Shown here one piece after another: positions 1 through 10,523 of a DNA stretch of 64,000 nucleotides. The stretch spans positions 62,001-126,000 of the forward strand of contig NZ_CP021781.1 in the NCBI RefSeq assembly GCF_003290445.1, written 5' to 3'. Source of the DNA: Francisella adeliensis (GTDB lineage: Bacteria > Pseudomonadota > Gammaproteobacteria > Francisellales > Francisellaceae). Every line of letters starts with the position of its first letter. Within the stretch, counting starts at the first letter, position 1. The notes below the pieces were generated by a model. That model ran no database searches. It was not told the DNA's origin and was given only the letters and a program-made list of their open reading frames with translations. A program made the position numbers and the translations under genes.

Positions 1-1
1 C

Positions 2-775
2 TTAGGTTTTTATATAGCGAAATTTATAGCTCCTAAAGAGGAGTGTCAAGAAGGAGAGGCACTTTTATCTAAGGATATAGAAGACTACCATATGAGCTTC
101 AGAGATATACTGATTATCTTAGTTTTCACCCTAGGAATACTTGTTATAGCTGTTTGTTCAATTCTTTCTGGAATAACAAAACCTGACGGGCAACCGATGT
201 TAGGTATACCTTGGTATATTAATCAGATTGCTGCGGTATTTTTGATCATATCTATGCTTGTTGCTGTTATTTGCAAGTATAGTCCTAATCAGTATGTGAA
301 GCTTATGATGGAAGGGGCGGCAAAAGTTACTCCAGGTGCTTTAGTTATAGGTCTAGCCGCAGCAATCCAGGTAATTCTTAAAGAGGGTCAAATAATAGAT
401 TCAATTGTTTATTATTTGGGTGATTTACTTAGCTATATTCCAGCATCTGTTTCTGCAATTTTAATGACACTAGTCCAAAGCGTTATAAACTTCTTTATAC
501 CTGGTGGGTCAGGTCAAGCTTTAGCTACTATGCCTATTTTGATTCCTGTTGCAGATATGGTAGAGATGAAAAGACAGCTTATGATATTAGCATTTCAAGT
601 TGGTGATGGTTTTACATATATGATATCCCCAACAGCAGGAGGAACTTTGGCGATGTTAGCTTTAGCTAAAGTTTCGTATGTGAAATGGCTAAAAGCAATC
701 CTCCCATTTATTATTTTTATGTACATTGTATCTTGGCTTTTTATACTGATTGCTCATTATGTTAATTGGTCGTAA
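2..775 (+). CDS. YfcC-family (DcuC/AbgT-like) membrane carrier, C-terminal part
   Basis: The reading frame is open from the first bases of the window and has no stop before the TAA at 773-775, so this is the 3' part of a longer gene. The visible part (about 257 codons) is very hydrophobic, with about six membrane segments. It carries the signature stretch FFIPGGSGQALATMPIL followed by GDGFTYMISPT, typical of YfcC-type carriers in the C4-dicarboxylate/basic amino acid uptake superfamily. It should sit in the inner membrane. The substrate cannot be read from the sequence; family members have been linked to dicarboxylates, peptides and amino acids. An internal ATG at 92 opens a shorter frame, but the conserved upstream frame argues against it as the true start. 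No terminator is visible before the tRNA promoter. Confidence 0.85.
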   Translation, partial: LGFYIAKFIAPKEECQEGEALLSKDIEDYHMSFRDILIILVFTLGILVIAVCSILSGITKPDGQPMLGIPWYINQIAAVFLIISMLVAVICKYSPNQYVKLMMEGAAKVTPGALVIGLAAAIQVILKEGQIIDSIVYYLGDLLSYIPASVSAILMTLVQSVINFFIPGGSGQALATMPILIPVADMVEMKRQLMILAFQVGDGFTYMISPTAGGTLAMLALAKVSYVKWLKAILPFIIFMYIVSWLFILIAHYVNWS

Positions 776-804
776 GATAAAATGATAAAAATACTTTAAA
801 TTAC

Positions 805-832
805 TTGACTAGAAAATAAAAGGCAGTATAAT
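805..832 (+). promoter_or_regulatory. Sigma70 promoter of tRNA-Glu
   Basis: A near-consensus -35 box TTGACT (805-810) and a perfect -10 box TATAAT (827-832) are separated by 16 bp. They end 36 bp before the tRNA 5' end. This suits a strong, independent stable-RNA promoter. Confidence 0.8.
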
Positions 833-868
833 AGTCAACATATCGTTAGAGATAGCGATTAGTCTTAT

Positions 869-944
869 GTCCCGTTCGTCTAGAGGCCTAGGACACCGCC
901 CTTTCACGGCGGCAACAGGGGTTCAAATCCCCTACGGGATGCCA
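869..944 (+). tRNA. tRNA-Glu (anticodon UUC)
   Basis: A 76-nt cloverleaf: the acceptor strands GTCCCGT and ACGGGAT pair, the anticodon loop reads CTTTCAC with anticodon TTC, and the T arm has GGTTCAAATCC. The 3' CCA is encoded (942-944). The sequence is very close to the E. coli tRNA-Glu as I remember it. It has its own promoter upstream and a hairpin terminator right after it, so it is a single-gene transcription unit. Confidence 0.97.
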
Positions 945-949
945 AATTT

Positions 950-983
950 AAGCCTCATAGCTGAAAAGTTATGAGGCTTTTTT
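950..983 (+). terminator. Rho-independent terminator of tRNA-Glu
   Basis: A perfect 10-bp stem (AAGCCTCATA, 950-959, with TATGAGGCTT, 970-979) has a 10-nt loop and a run of six T at 978-983. It starts 5 nt after the tRNA CCA end. Confidence 0.9.
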
Positions 984-1064
984 GTTTATATAGTGTGGTA
1001 AAACTTTTTGAGCTGTCGAAATAAATTCTTTAAAGAAAAAGAAAATTAATGTTTCCATATTAGC

Positions 1065-2207
1065 TTATAAAAATAAATTCACACAATCGTTTAAAAACAA
1101 ATAACCTTTCTCAGTTGGTTTGATAGAGCCTTTATTTATTTCTAGTAAACCTTTTTGGATACCTTTTTGAACACTAGACTCGATAAGGTTATATTTAGCA
1201 AAAGTTTGTTGATTAAAAAGCTCTAAGTTAAAACCTTTTTTAAGTCTTAGTGTATTAAGCATAAACTCATATTTTAGATCATTTTGGCATAGAGTTGATT
1301 GACCCTTCGTAGGGTTTTGAGCAGCTAGATATATTTTAGGATGCTTTTGCTTCCACGAACGATGAATTTTTTTTGTTTTAAGGTTTGTTATTTTACTGTG
1401 AGCACCAGCACCAATACCAATATAGTCACCAAAACTCCAGTAATTTGAGTTATGTATGGATCGTTTTTTATTTTTTGCATAAGCAGAAACTTCATATTGA
1501 GAGAAACTTGCTTCACCAAGAGATTTTTTGCCAAGTGTTTCTATTTCTTCTAGAGTGTTTTCATCAGGTAGGGTTGGGGTTTTAACAGCAAATAAAGTAT
1601 TTGGTTCAATGGTTAACTGATACCACGATATATGGGTGGGTTTCATTGTTATGGCTTGAGAAATATCAAACATAGCATCTTCAACAGATTGGTTTGGTAA
1701 GCCGTGCATAATATCAATATTAAAATTATTAATATCTGATTGGTGGATTTCTTCTATAGTTGTATAAACATTTTGAGAATTGTGAACACGACCTAGAATT
1801 TTCAGTTTTTCATCTTGGAAGCTTTGTACTCCGAGAGAAATGCGATTAATACCAATATCACTATAGCTCGTGATAGAGCCTCTTTCAACAGTTCCTGGAT
1901 TCATCTCTAAAGTGATTTCACAGTCTTTATTAAAGTTGCTATTAGCTTCTATGTGTTTGAGAACTTTGCCGAGATATTCAGGTTTAAATAATGATGGAGT
2001 ACCGCCACCAATGAAAATACTTATAACCTCTCTATTTTGTAGGTCATCAATATGAGAATCAAAATCTTCAATGAGCTTCTTATAATAATTTTCAGATAAG
2101 TACTCTTCACCCTTAATCGCATGGGAGTTAAAATCACAGTAAGGACATTTTTTTACACACCATGGAAAGTGAATGTAAATACCGACACCTTTTGAAACAT
2201 CAAACAT
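1065..2207 (-). CDS. hemW: HemW heme chaperone (radical SAM, HemN-like)
   Basis: A 380-aa protein, the usual length for HemW. Near the N terminus GIYIHFPW precedes the radical SAM cluster site CxxxCxxC (C17, C21, C24) followed by DF. That CxxxCxxCxF form marks HemW, whereas true oxygen-independent coproporphyrinogen oxidase HemN has a fourth Cys. The GGGTPSLF motif follows at about residue 66, and a HemN C-terminal domain fills the last 100 residues. HemW binds a 4Fe-4S cluster and SAM and is thought to deliver heme to membrane respiratory proteins. It is often annotated wrongly as coproporphyrinogen oxidase. It starts 2 bp after the GtrA-like gene and is probably co-transcribed with it. Confidence 0.92.
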   Translation of the reverse strand: MFDVSKGVGIYIHFPWCVKKCPYCDFNSHAIKGEEYLSENYYKKLIEDFDSHIDDLQNREVISIFIGGGTPSLFKPEYLGKVLKHIEANSNFNKDCEITLEMNPGTVERGSITSYSDIGINRISLGVQSFQDEKLKILGRVHNSQNVYTTIEEIHQSDINNFNIDIMHGLPNQSVEDAMFDISQAITMKPTHISWYQLTIEPNTLFAVKTPTLPDENTLEEIETLGKKSLGEASFSQYEVSAYAKNKKRSIHNSNYWSFGDYIGIGAGAHSKITNLKTKKIHRSWKQKHPKIYLAAQNPTKGQSTLCQNDLKYEFMLNTLRLKKGFNLELFNQQTFAKYNLIESSVQKGIQKGLLEINKGSIKPTEKGYLFLNDCVNLFL

Positions 2208-2209
2208 TT

Positions 2210-2587
2210 TTAGGCCTTAAAGATTAAGAATTTGCTAACAACAAATGTATATACAGCAACTATTCCCATTGTTAAGAATAAAGCTACTAAGTATTGAATA
2301 TGTAGTAGGTGTAAGAATATATAGTATATTGCTTCATTAAGTGCTAAACCTATCATTACATTTATAAAAAACTGAGTTGCGGCTTTTTTATGTGATTCTT
2401 GAGTTGTTGAAAATGTTAGGAATCTATGGCCGAAATAGCTGACATTAAAAGCTATCAAAAAGGCAAAGAAATTAGCTACAAGAGGTTTAAATGAGGCAAA
2501 TTCTACGAGACACATTACTATTATAAGGTTAGTGACTGACGCTAATATTCCGATTATTAGAAAATAAAAGATCTGTTTTTTAATCAT
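2210..2587 (-). CDS. GtrA-like four-helix membrane protein
   Basis: A 125-aa protein with four predicted membrane helices (about 5-27, 33-52, 70-92, 97-120). It has the GtrA-family pattern, including the central NVSYFGHRFLTF motif and the closing VVSKFLIF. GtrA proteins are thought to flip or handle polyprenyl-linked sugars for O-antigen glucosylation or other cell-surface glycans. No glycosyltransferase partner lies beside it here; the downstream neighbour is hemW, 2 bp away. Its specific role in this organism is unknown, and only the family assignment is secure. Confidence 0.8.
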   Translation of the reverse strand: MIKKQIFYFLIIGILASVTNLIIVMCLVEFASFKPLVANFFAFLIAFNVSYFGHRFLTFSTTQESHKKAATQFFINVMIGLALNEAIYYIFLHLLHIQYLVALFLTMGIVAVYTFVVSKFLIFKA

Positions 2588-2654
2588 TGATGGTAGAGAT
2601 TTTATTGAGTTATTTATATTATAGCTAATAGGATAAGTTTTATAAGGATAATTA

Positions 2655-3545
2655 ATGGAAATTACTGAAATAACAAAGCATCAATTGGGAATCACAGAGA
2701 AAGTAACTCAATCAGCATTATTTTTATCACTTAATATAAAAGACAAAGAAATGCTACAGTTTGGGTTAAAAATTCTACAAAAATTTGTAGATGGAAAAAA
2801 TGTGGTTGCTGGGTTTGGTGGTGAACTTTTAAGTATGTTTAATATACCTAAAGGAGACAACTTTGAAAGAACAAAGTTTAATTCTGAAAGAATGTCAGAT
2901 TCTGATGGCTATGATTTAGTGTTATGGCTTAGAGGGAATGATAAAGGCGAGCTTTTTCACCAGGCATTAAATATTAGAAAAGCACTACAAGATTTTTTCG
3001 AGCTTAAAAAATGTGTAACTAGTTTTACTTATCATGATAAATATGATTTATCTGGTTTTGAAGATGGTATTGAAAATCCTAAAGATGATGCTGTAATGCC
3101 TGCTGCGATAATTAGTGATGGGAATATGGAAGGTTCAAGCTTTTGGGTGCTTCAGCAATGGCAACATAATTTTGAATGGTTAAATAATGTATCTCAAGTT
3201 GAAAAAGAAGAGTGTATAGGTCGATCTCTTGATGATTCACATCAGCTTGAAAACTTAAAAGATTTTGCTCATGTAAGTCGTTCTGCAAAAGAAAACTTCA
3301 CGCCAGAGGCTGAGATCTTGCGTAAATCTATGCCATGGGCAGATGATAATCTTAATGGTGGGTTTATGTTTTCAGGATTTGCGACGTCATTTAGATCATT
3401 CAATTTACAAATGGGTAATATGCTTGGTGGTAGTGACGGTATAGTTGATGGGGTGTTTAAGTTTTCTAAAATTATTGAAACAAGTTATTTGTGGTGTCCA
3501 CCGTTTAAGAAAGGAAAATTGGATCTTAGCTTATTAAAAATATAG
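2655..3545 (+). CDS. Dyp-type heme peroxidase
   Basis: A 296-aa protein of normal length for the compact bacterial DyP class. It shows the family hallmark GFEDGIENP at about residues 134-142, whose Asp is the distal catalytic residue. The likely proximal heme-ligand His lies in AHVSRSA near residue 206, and a C-terminal MFSGFATSFRSF segment follows. There is no signal peptide, so it is probably cytoplasmic or packaged in an encapsulin shell, although no encapsulin gene is nearby. The expected reaction is H2O2-dependent oxidation of dyes or porphyrin-like substrates, plausibly for oxidative-stress defence. It stands alone, divergent from the gtrA-like/hemW pair, with 67 bp between starts. Confidence 0.9.
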   Translation: MEITEITKHQLGITEKVTQSALFLSLNIKDKEMLQFGLKILQKFVDGKNVVAGFGGELLSMFNIPKGDNFERTKFNSERMSDSDGYDLVLWLRGNDKGELFHQALNIRKALQDFFELKKCVTSFTYHDKYDLSGFEDGIENPKDDAVMPAAIISDGNMEGSSFWVLQQWQHNFEWLNNVSQVEKEECIGRSLDDSHQLENLKDFAHVSRSAKENFTPEAEILRKSMPWADDNLNGGFMFSGFATSFRSFNLQMGNMLGGSDGIVDGVFKFSKIIETSYLWCPPFKKGKLDLSLLKI

Positions 3546-3642
3546 CAATTTTGAATAATTTTATTTTATATACAAATCAAATCTAAAAAGTTAAAATATA
3601 TAGGTATTTTTCAAACTTTAATATCCGTGGAGGTCATAAAGC

Positions 3643-6402
3643 ATGTCTGATATTAAAAATATCACGAAACTTCAAATCGAAGACAAAGGGAATAAGTATT
3701 CACTTTATAGTTTAAAAAAGTTATCGGAGCAACTTGGCAAAGATGTAAGTCGCTTACCATATTCTATAAGAGTGTTATTAGAAAACCAACTTAGAAATAT
3801 AGATGGCTATAAAGTAAAAGATGAAGATATGCACAAGGTCTTAGACTGGGATGCAAAATCTACTTCTCGCCCTGAAATTCCGCATATGCCTGCGCGTGTT
3901 GTGATGCAAGATTTCACAGGTGTACCAGCAGTGGTTGATTTAGCTGCTATGAGAAAAGCTATCAAAGATGCTGGTGGAAATGCTGATAAAATCAATCCGC
4001 TAGTAGATACTGCTATGGTTATTGACCACTCAGTCCAAGTTGACTATTATGGTACAAAAACTGCTTTAGCACAAAATGTATCAAAGGAGTTTGAGAGAAA
4101 TGGTGAAAGATATAGCTTATTAAAATGGGCTCAAACTTCATTTGATGATTTTACAGTTGTACCACCAGGTATGGGTATTATTCACCAAATCAACTTAGAG
4201 TACCTTGCTAAAGGTGCTTTAGTTAAAAACATAAATGGTGAAGATGTAATTTATCCTGATACTCTTGTCGGTACAGATTCACATACTACTATGATCAATG
4301 GTGTTGGTGTAGTGGGTTGGGGTGTTGGTGGTATTGAAGCTGAAGCTGTAATGCTTGGTCAGCCATACTACATGGTACTTCCTGATGTAGTAGGTGTTAA
4401 ACTTACTGGTAAATTGCGTACAGGTGTAACTGCTACAGATTTAGTTCTAAAAATTACAGAAACACTTAGAAAACACGGTGTGGTAGGTAAGTTTGTTGAG
4501 TACTACGGAGAGGGTATGGATAACCTTACTCTTCCTGATAGAGCAACTATAGCAAACATGGCTCCAGAGTATGGTGCTACAATTGGTTTCTTCCCTGTTG
4601 ATGAAGTGACTTTAGATTTCTTTAACAATACAAACCGTGGTGAGCTAGTAGATGCTTGCCGTGAAATGTACAAAGAACAATTACTATTTAGAGAAAACCC
4701 TGCTGAAGAGCCAGAATACTCAAGCATAGTTGAAATTGATATGTCTGATGTTGAATCTAACTTAGCTGGTCCGAAAAGACCTCAAGATAGAGTAGCTTTT
4801 CATAATATGAAGACAGCGTTTGCTGAAGCTCTAGTTCATGAGCAAGGTTTACATGGTTTTGGTTTAACTCAAGAAGAGTTAGCAAAATCTGCAGAAGTAG
4901 CAGGTACAGGAGAGCAAATTACTCATGGTTCATTAGCTATTGCTGCAATTACTTCATGTACGAACACTTCAAACCCATCACTTTTATTAGGTGCTGGTTT
5001 GTTGGCTAAAAAAGCTAATGAAAAAGGTCTTAAAGTTAAACCATTTGTTAAAACTTCTTTAGCACCTGGTTCACAGGTTGTAACTCAGTATTTAGAAAAA
5101 GCTGAATTACTTCCAGAATTAGAAAATTTAGGCTTTAACCTTGTTGGTTATGGTTGTACTACTTGTATTGGTAATTCAGGACCATTAGATCAGCCTGTAC
5201 TTGATGCTGTAAATGAAGCTGATTTAGTTGTTGCGTCTGTAAGTTCGGGTAACCGTAACTTTGAAGGTCGTATTAACCCTCATGTAAAAGCTAACTATCT
5301 TGCATCTCCTATTCATGTGGTTGCTTATGCATTAGCTGGGACAGTTGATTTTGATCCAGTAGAAGATGCTATAGGTGTTGATGCTGAAGGCAATGATGTA
5401 ATGCTTGCAGATATTTGGCCAAGTAATGAAGAAATTGCTACAATTCAAGCTGAAGTTGTGAATGCTGCAATGTTTAAAAAGGCTTATGCAACTGTACTTG
5501 ATGGTACGAAAGATTGGCAGGAGCTTCAAGTTCCTACGGGTCAGCTTTATGAGTTTGATAAAAACTCTACTTATATTCAGTGTCCTAGCTTCTTTGAAAA
5601 GTTTGCTGATGGAGGTAGTGCTGATTTAGACATTAAAGGTGCTAGAACACTACTTATGCTCGGTGATTCTGTAACAACAGACCATATATCTCCAGCAGGA
5701 GCTATTCCAGAAGATTATCCAGCTGGTCAGTACCTAAAATCTCACGGTGTAGAGAAAAAAGACTTTAACTCTTACGGTTCTCGTCGTGGTAACCATGAAG
5801 TGATGATGCGTGGTACATTTGCAAATATTCGTATCCGTAACTTACTTCTTGACGGTGTAGAAGGCGGGTATACTAAGTATCATTTTGATGGTTCACAACA
5901 GTATGTATTTGATGCTGCTATGAAGTATAAAGAAAAAGGTATTCCTCTTGTTATCTTAGCAGGTAAAGAGTACGGTACTGGTTCATCGCGTGACTGGGCA
6001 GCTAAAGGTACATTCCTTTTAGGTGTAAAAGCTGTAATTGCTGAAAGTTATGAAAGAATTCACCGTTCTAACCTTGTTGGTATGGGTGTATTGCCGTTAC
6101 AGTTTATGGATGGGCAGTCTGCGAAGACTTTAGGCTTTGATGGTTCTGAGATGTTTAACATTAAAAATGTTGCAGATATTAAGCCTCGTCAAACAGTCGT
6201 TGTGGAAGCAGTTCATCCAAAGACAGCTCATACAACTACATTTGAAGCTTTAGCTCGTTTAGATGCTGATGTGGATGTAGATTACCTAAAAAATGGTGGT
6301 ATCTTACAAACAGTTCTTAAAGACATGATGGCTGGAAATGCTTCTGGAGGCTTTTGCCCATTTTCTAAAATGGCTGGCTTTTTTAAGAAAGTTTTTAAGT
6401 AA
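3643..6402 (+). CDS. acnA: Aconitate hydratase A
   Basis: A 919-aa protein of the AcnA/IRP1 type, slightly longer than E. coli AcnA. The three 4Fe-4S ligands are visible in ITSCTNTSNPS (Cys about 440) and GYGCTTCIGNSG (Cys about 506 and 509). The C-terminal swivel domain carries GSRRGNHEVMMRGTFANIRI and the catalytic GSSRDWAAKG. It interconverts citrate and isocitrate in the TCA cycle in the cytoplasm and may bind RNA when the cluster is lost, as known for the family. A good ribosome site (GTGGAGG) precedes the ATG. It is monocistronic, with a hairpin terminator at 6479. Confidence 0.97.
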   Translation: MSDIKNITKLQIEDKGNKYSLYSLKKLSEQLGKDVSRLPYSIRVLLENQLRNIDGYKVKDEDMHKVLDWDAKSTSRPEIPHMPARVVMQDFTGVPAVVDLAAMRKAIKDAGGNADKINPLVDTAMVIDHSVQVDYYGTKTALAQNVSKEFERNGERYSLLKWAQTSFDDFTVVPPGMGIIHQINLEYLAKGALVKNINGEDVIYPDTLVGTDSHTTMINGVGVVGWGVGGIEAEAVMLGQPYYMVLPDVVGVKLTGKLRTGVTATDLVLKITETLRKHGVVGKFVEYYGEGMDNLTLPDRATIANMAPEYGATIGFFPVDEVTLDFFNNTNRGELVDACREMYKEQLLFRENPAEEPEYSSIVEIDMSDVESNLAGPKRPQDRVAFHNMKTAFAEALVHEQGLHGFGLTQEELAKSAEVAGTGEQITHGSLAIAAITSCTNTSNPSLLLGAGLLAKKANEKGLKVKPFVKTSLAPGSQVVTQYLEKAELLPELENLGFNLVGYGCTTCIGNSGPLDQPVLDAVNEADLVVASVSSGNRNFEGRINPHVKANYLASPIHVVAYALAGTVDFDPVEDAIGVDAEGNDVMLADIWPSNEEIATIQAEVVNAAMFKKAYATVLDGTKDWQELQVPTGQLYEFDKNSTYIQCPSFFEKFADGGSADLDIKGARTLLMLGDSVTTDHISPAGAIPEDYPAGQYLKSHGVEKKDFNSYGSRRGNHEVMMRGTFANIRIRNLLLDGVEGGYTKYHFDGSQQYVFDAAMKYKEKGIPLVILAGKEYGTGSSRDWAAKGTFLLGVKAVIAESYERIHRSNLVGMGVLPLQFMDGQSAKTLGFDGSEMFNIKNVADIKPRQTVVVEAVHPKTAHTTTFEALARLDADVDVDYLKNGGILQTVLKDMMAGNASGGFCPFSKMAGFFKKVFK

Positions 6403-6478
6403 GCATTGATCAATAAAAATATCTAAAAATTACCTTGTTGTAATAATCTCAACGAAATTTCTGTATTTGCTTTAAATT

Positions 6479-6506
6479 TACAGCTATTTTAACGCTGTAT
6501 TTTTTT
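6479..6506 (+). terminator. Probable Rho-independent terminator after acnA
   Basis: A 6-bp stem TACAGC/GCTGTA (6479-6484 and 6494-6499) with a 9-nt loop is followed by seven T (6500-6506). It lies 77 bp after the acnA stop. Confidence 0.6.
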
Positions 6507-6633
6507 GTGACTTTTTCATTAATTAAAATTTTATATAAATCTACTATCTTTAAGATTTAGAAAAAGATTGCCTTTATTATGTTAGTAATGATAAAGTTTA
6601 AGCAGTATTATCAAAGTATTTTATATTATAAAT

Positions 6634-7662
6634 ATGATTAGAAAATTCTTAACTATTTGTGTGCAGAAAAAAGCATCAGACTTGCACTTGTCTTCAGGAT
6701 GTAAAGCAAAGTATAGAGTAGATGGTGATTTAATAGATATTGAGTCATCGCCTGTTTTGAATGATAAGATGATTTCACAAATGCTACTTGATATTATGAC
6801 AGATGATCAAAAAGAAGAGCTTGTTGAAACTTATGAATGCGACTTTTCTATAGATGACGCGGAAAATGATGCTAGATTTAGGGTGAATGCATTTTTTCAT
6901 AATCGTGGTTATGGAGCGGTTTTCCGTAGGCTTGAGAATAAAATACCTACGCTAGATCAGTTTGGAGCTCCCGCGATTCTTAAGACGGTTCAAGCTAAAA
7001 AAGGTGGCTTAATACTTGTAACAGGGCCAACAGGTTCTGGTAAAAGTAGTACACTAGCAGCACTTGTTAATGAACTTAATCAAAAAGAAGATTCCCATAT
7101 TCTTACGATTGAAGATCCTGTTGAGTTTGTTCATGTAAGTCAAAGAGCTTTGGTGAATCAGAGAGAAGTTAAAAGAGATACTAAGAGCTTTAACGCTGCA
7201 TTAAAATCAGCACTTAGGGAAGATCCAGACTGTATCCTTGTTGGTGAGATGCGTGATTTGGAAACTATTAGATTGGCACTTGAGGCAGCTGAGACAGGTC
7301 ACTTGGTATTAGGAACGCTTCATACTATGTCAGCTATCAAGACAGTTGATAGGGTGATATCGGTGTTTCCACCAGCTGAACAAGAGCTTGTGAGAAATAT
7401 GTTGGCAGAATCTTTGGAAATAGTCATATCTCAGCGACTACTTAAAAGAGCAGGTGGTGGTCGAGTTGCATCATATGAGGTTTTGATTTCAAATTCTGGT
7501 ATAAGAAATATGATTAAAGAAAATAAACTTTCTCAAATTTATACCGCTTTGCAAACCGGCACAGCTAAAGGTATGATAACTATGGAGCAAAGCATAGAGA
7601 ATCTTCTTAAAGCTGGGACAATCACGCCAGAAGAGGCAGCTAAATATATTATTGTTAGATAA
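6634..7662 (+). CDS. pilT: PilT-type twitching/retraction ATPase
   Basis: A 342-aa protein, the usual PilT length. Walker A is GPTGSGKSST (about 131-140), the Asp box follows with LTIEDPVEF, Walker B is CILVGEMRD, and the His box is TGHLVLGTLHT. The C-terminal GIRNMIKENK corresponds to the PilT AIRNLIRE motif needed for retraction. It is a cytoplasmic hexameric motor that depolymerises type IV pili; in Francisella, type IV pilus genes are tied to secretion, attachment and competence. The gene is complete, whereas pilT is broken in some F. tularensis subspecies (recalled, not checked). No clear Shine-Dalgarno sequence precedes ATG 6634. No other pilus genes are in the window. Confidence 0.93.
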   Translation: MIRKFLTICVQKKASDLHLSSGCKAKYRVDGDLIDIESSPVLNDKMISQMLLDIMTDDQKEELVETYECDFSIDDAENDARFRVNAFFHNRGYGAVFRRLENKIPTLDQFGAPAILKTVQAKKGGLILVTGPTGSGKSSTLAALVNELNQKEDSHILTIEDPVEFVHVSQRALVNQREVKRDTKSFNAALKSALREDPDCILVGEMRDLETIRLALEAAETGHLVLGTLHTMSAIKTVDRVISVFPPAEQELVRNMLAESLEIVISQRLLKRAGGGRVASYEVLISNSGIRNMIKENKLSQIYTALQTGTAKGMITMEQSIENLLKAGTITPEEAAKYIIVR

Positions 7663-7754
7663 TTTTTTATATCCTAATAATAACGATTCATAGAAGAGTA
7701 AGATAAGAAAATAAGATTTAGATATATTCTTTTTAAGAGTTGGTTTTGTATTAT

Positions 7755-10231
<2,477 letters not shown>

Positions 10232-10250
10232 AACATTAAGTCATGATTAT

Positions 10251-10283
10251 ATACTAAATAATTTTAATCTATCTTTTTAGTAT
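10251..10283 (+). terminator. Weak AT-only hairpin after ilvY
   Basis: A perfect 8-bp inverted repeat (ATACTAAA 10251-10258, TTTAGTAT 10276-10283) has a 17-nt loop, 19 bp after the ilvY stop. It has no GC pairs to speak of and no clean T run, so terminator function is only possible. The rest of the 10284-10523 spacer shows no clear element. Confidence 0.3.
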
Positions 10284-10523
10284 TTGTATATCTTCACGAT
10301 TTCTTAATAATGGAAGTTTTGGGAATCACTGCTTTTATGTTAATAAGAGAAGGTATAAGCACTAGCAGCTGAAAGAGTGTTATTTCACTGTTAAAAAAAT
10401 AGCATTATAAGATGACTTGCTTTAATTTTTATGTGTAACCATATATCTATATTTTTCAACTCAATCTTGCTAAAATTAACCTCATAAAACTTTCTAATAA
10501 TCTACATATTTACGGTTGTATAC

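Noticed and set aside
10232-10523. T-box or attenuator in front of valS
   Set aside because: No specifier loop, T-box sequence or strong terminator/antiterminator pair is visible, and T-boxes are rare in this group.
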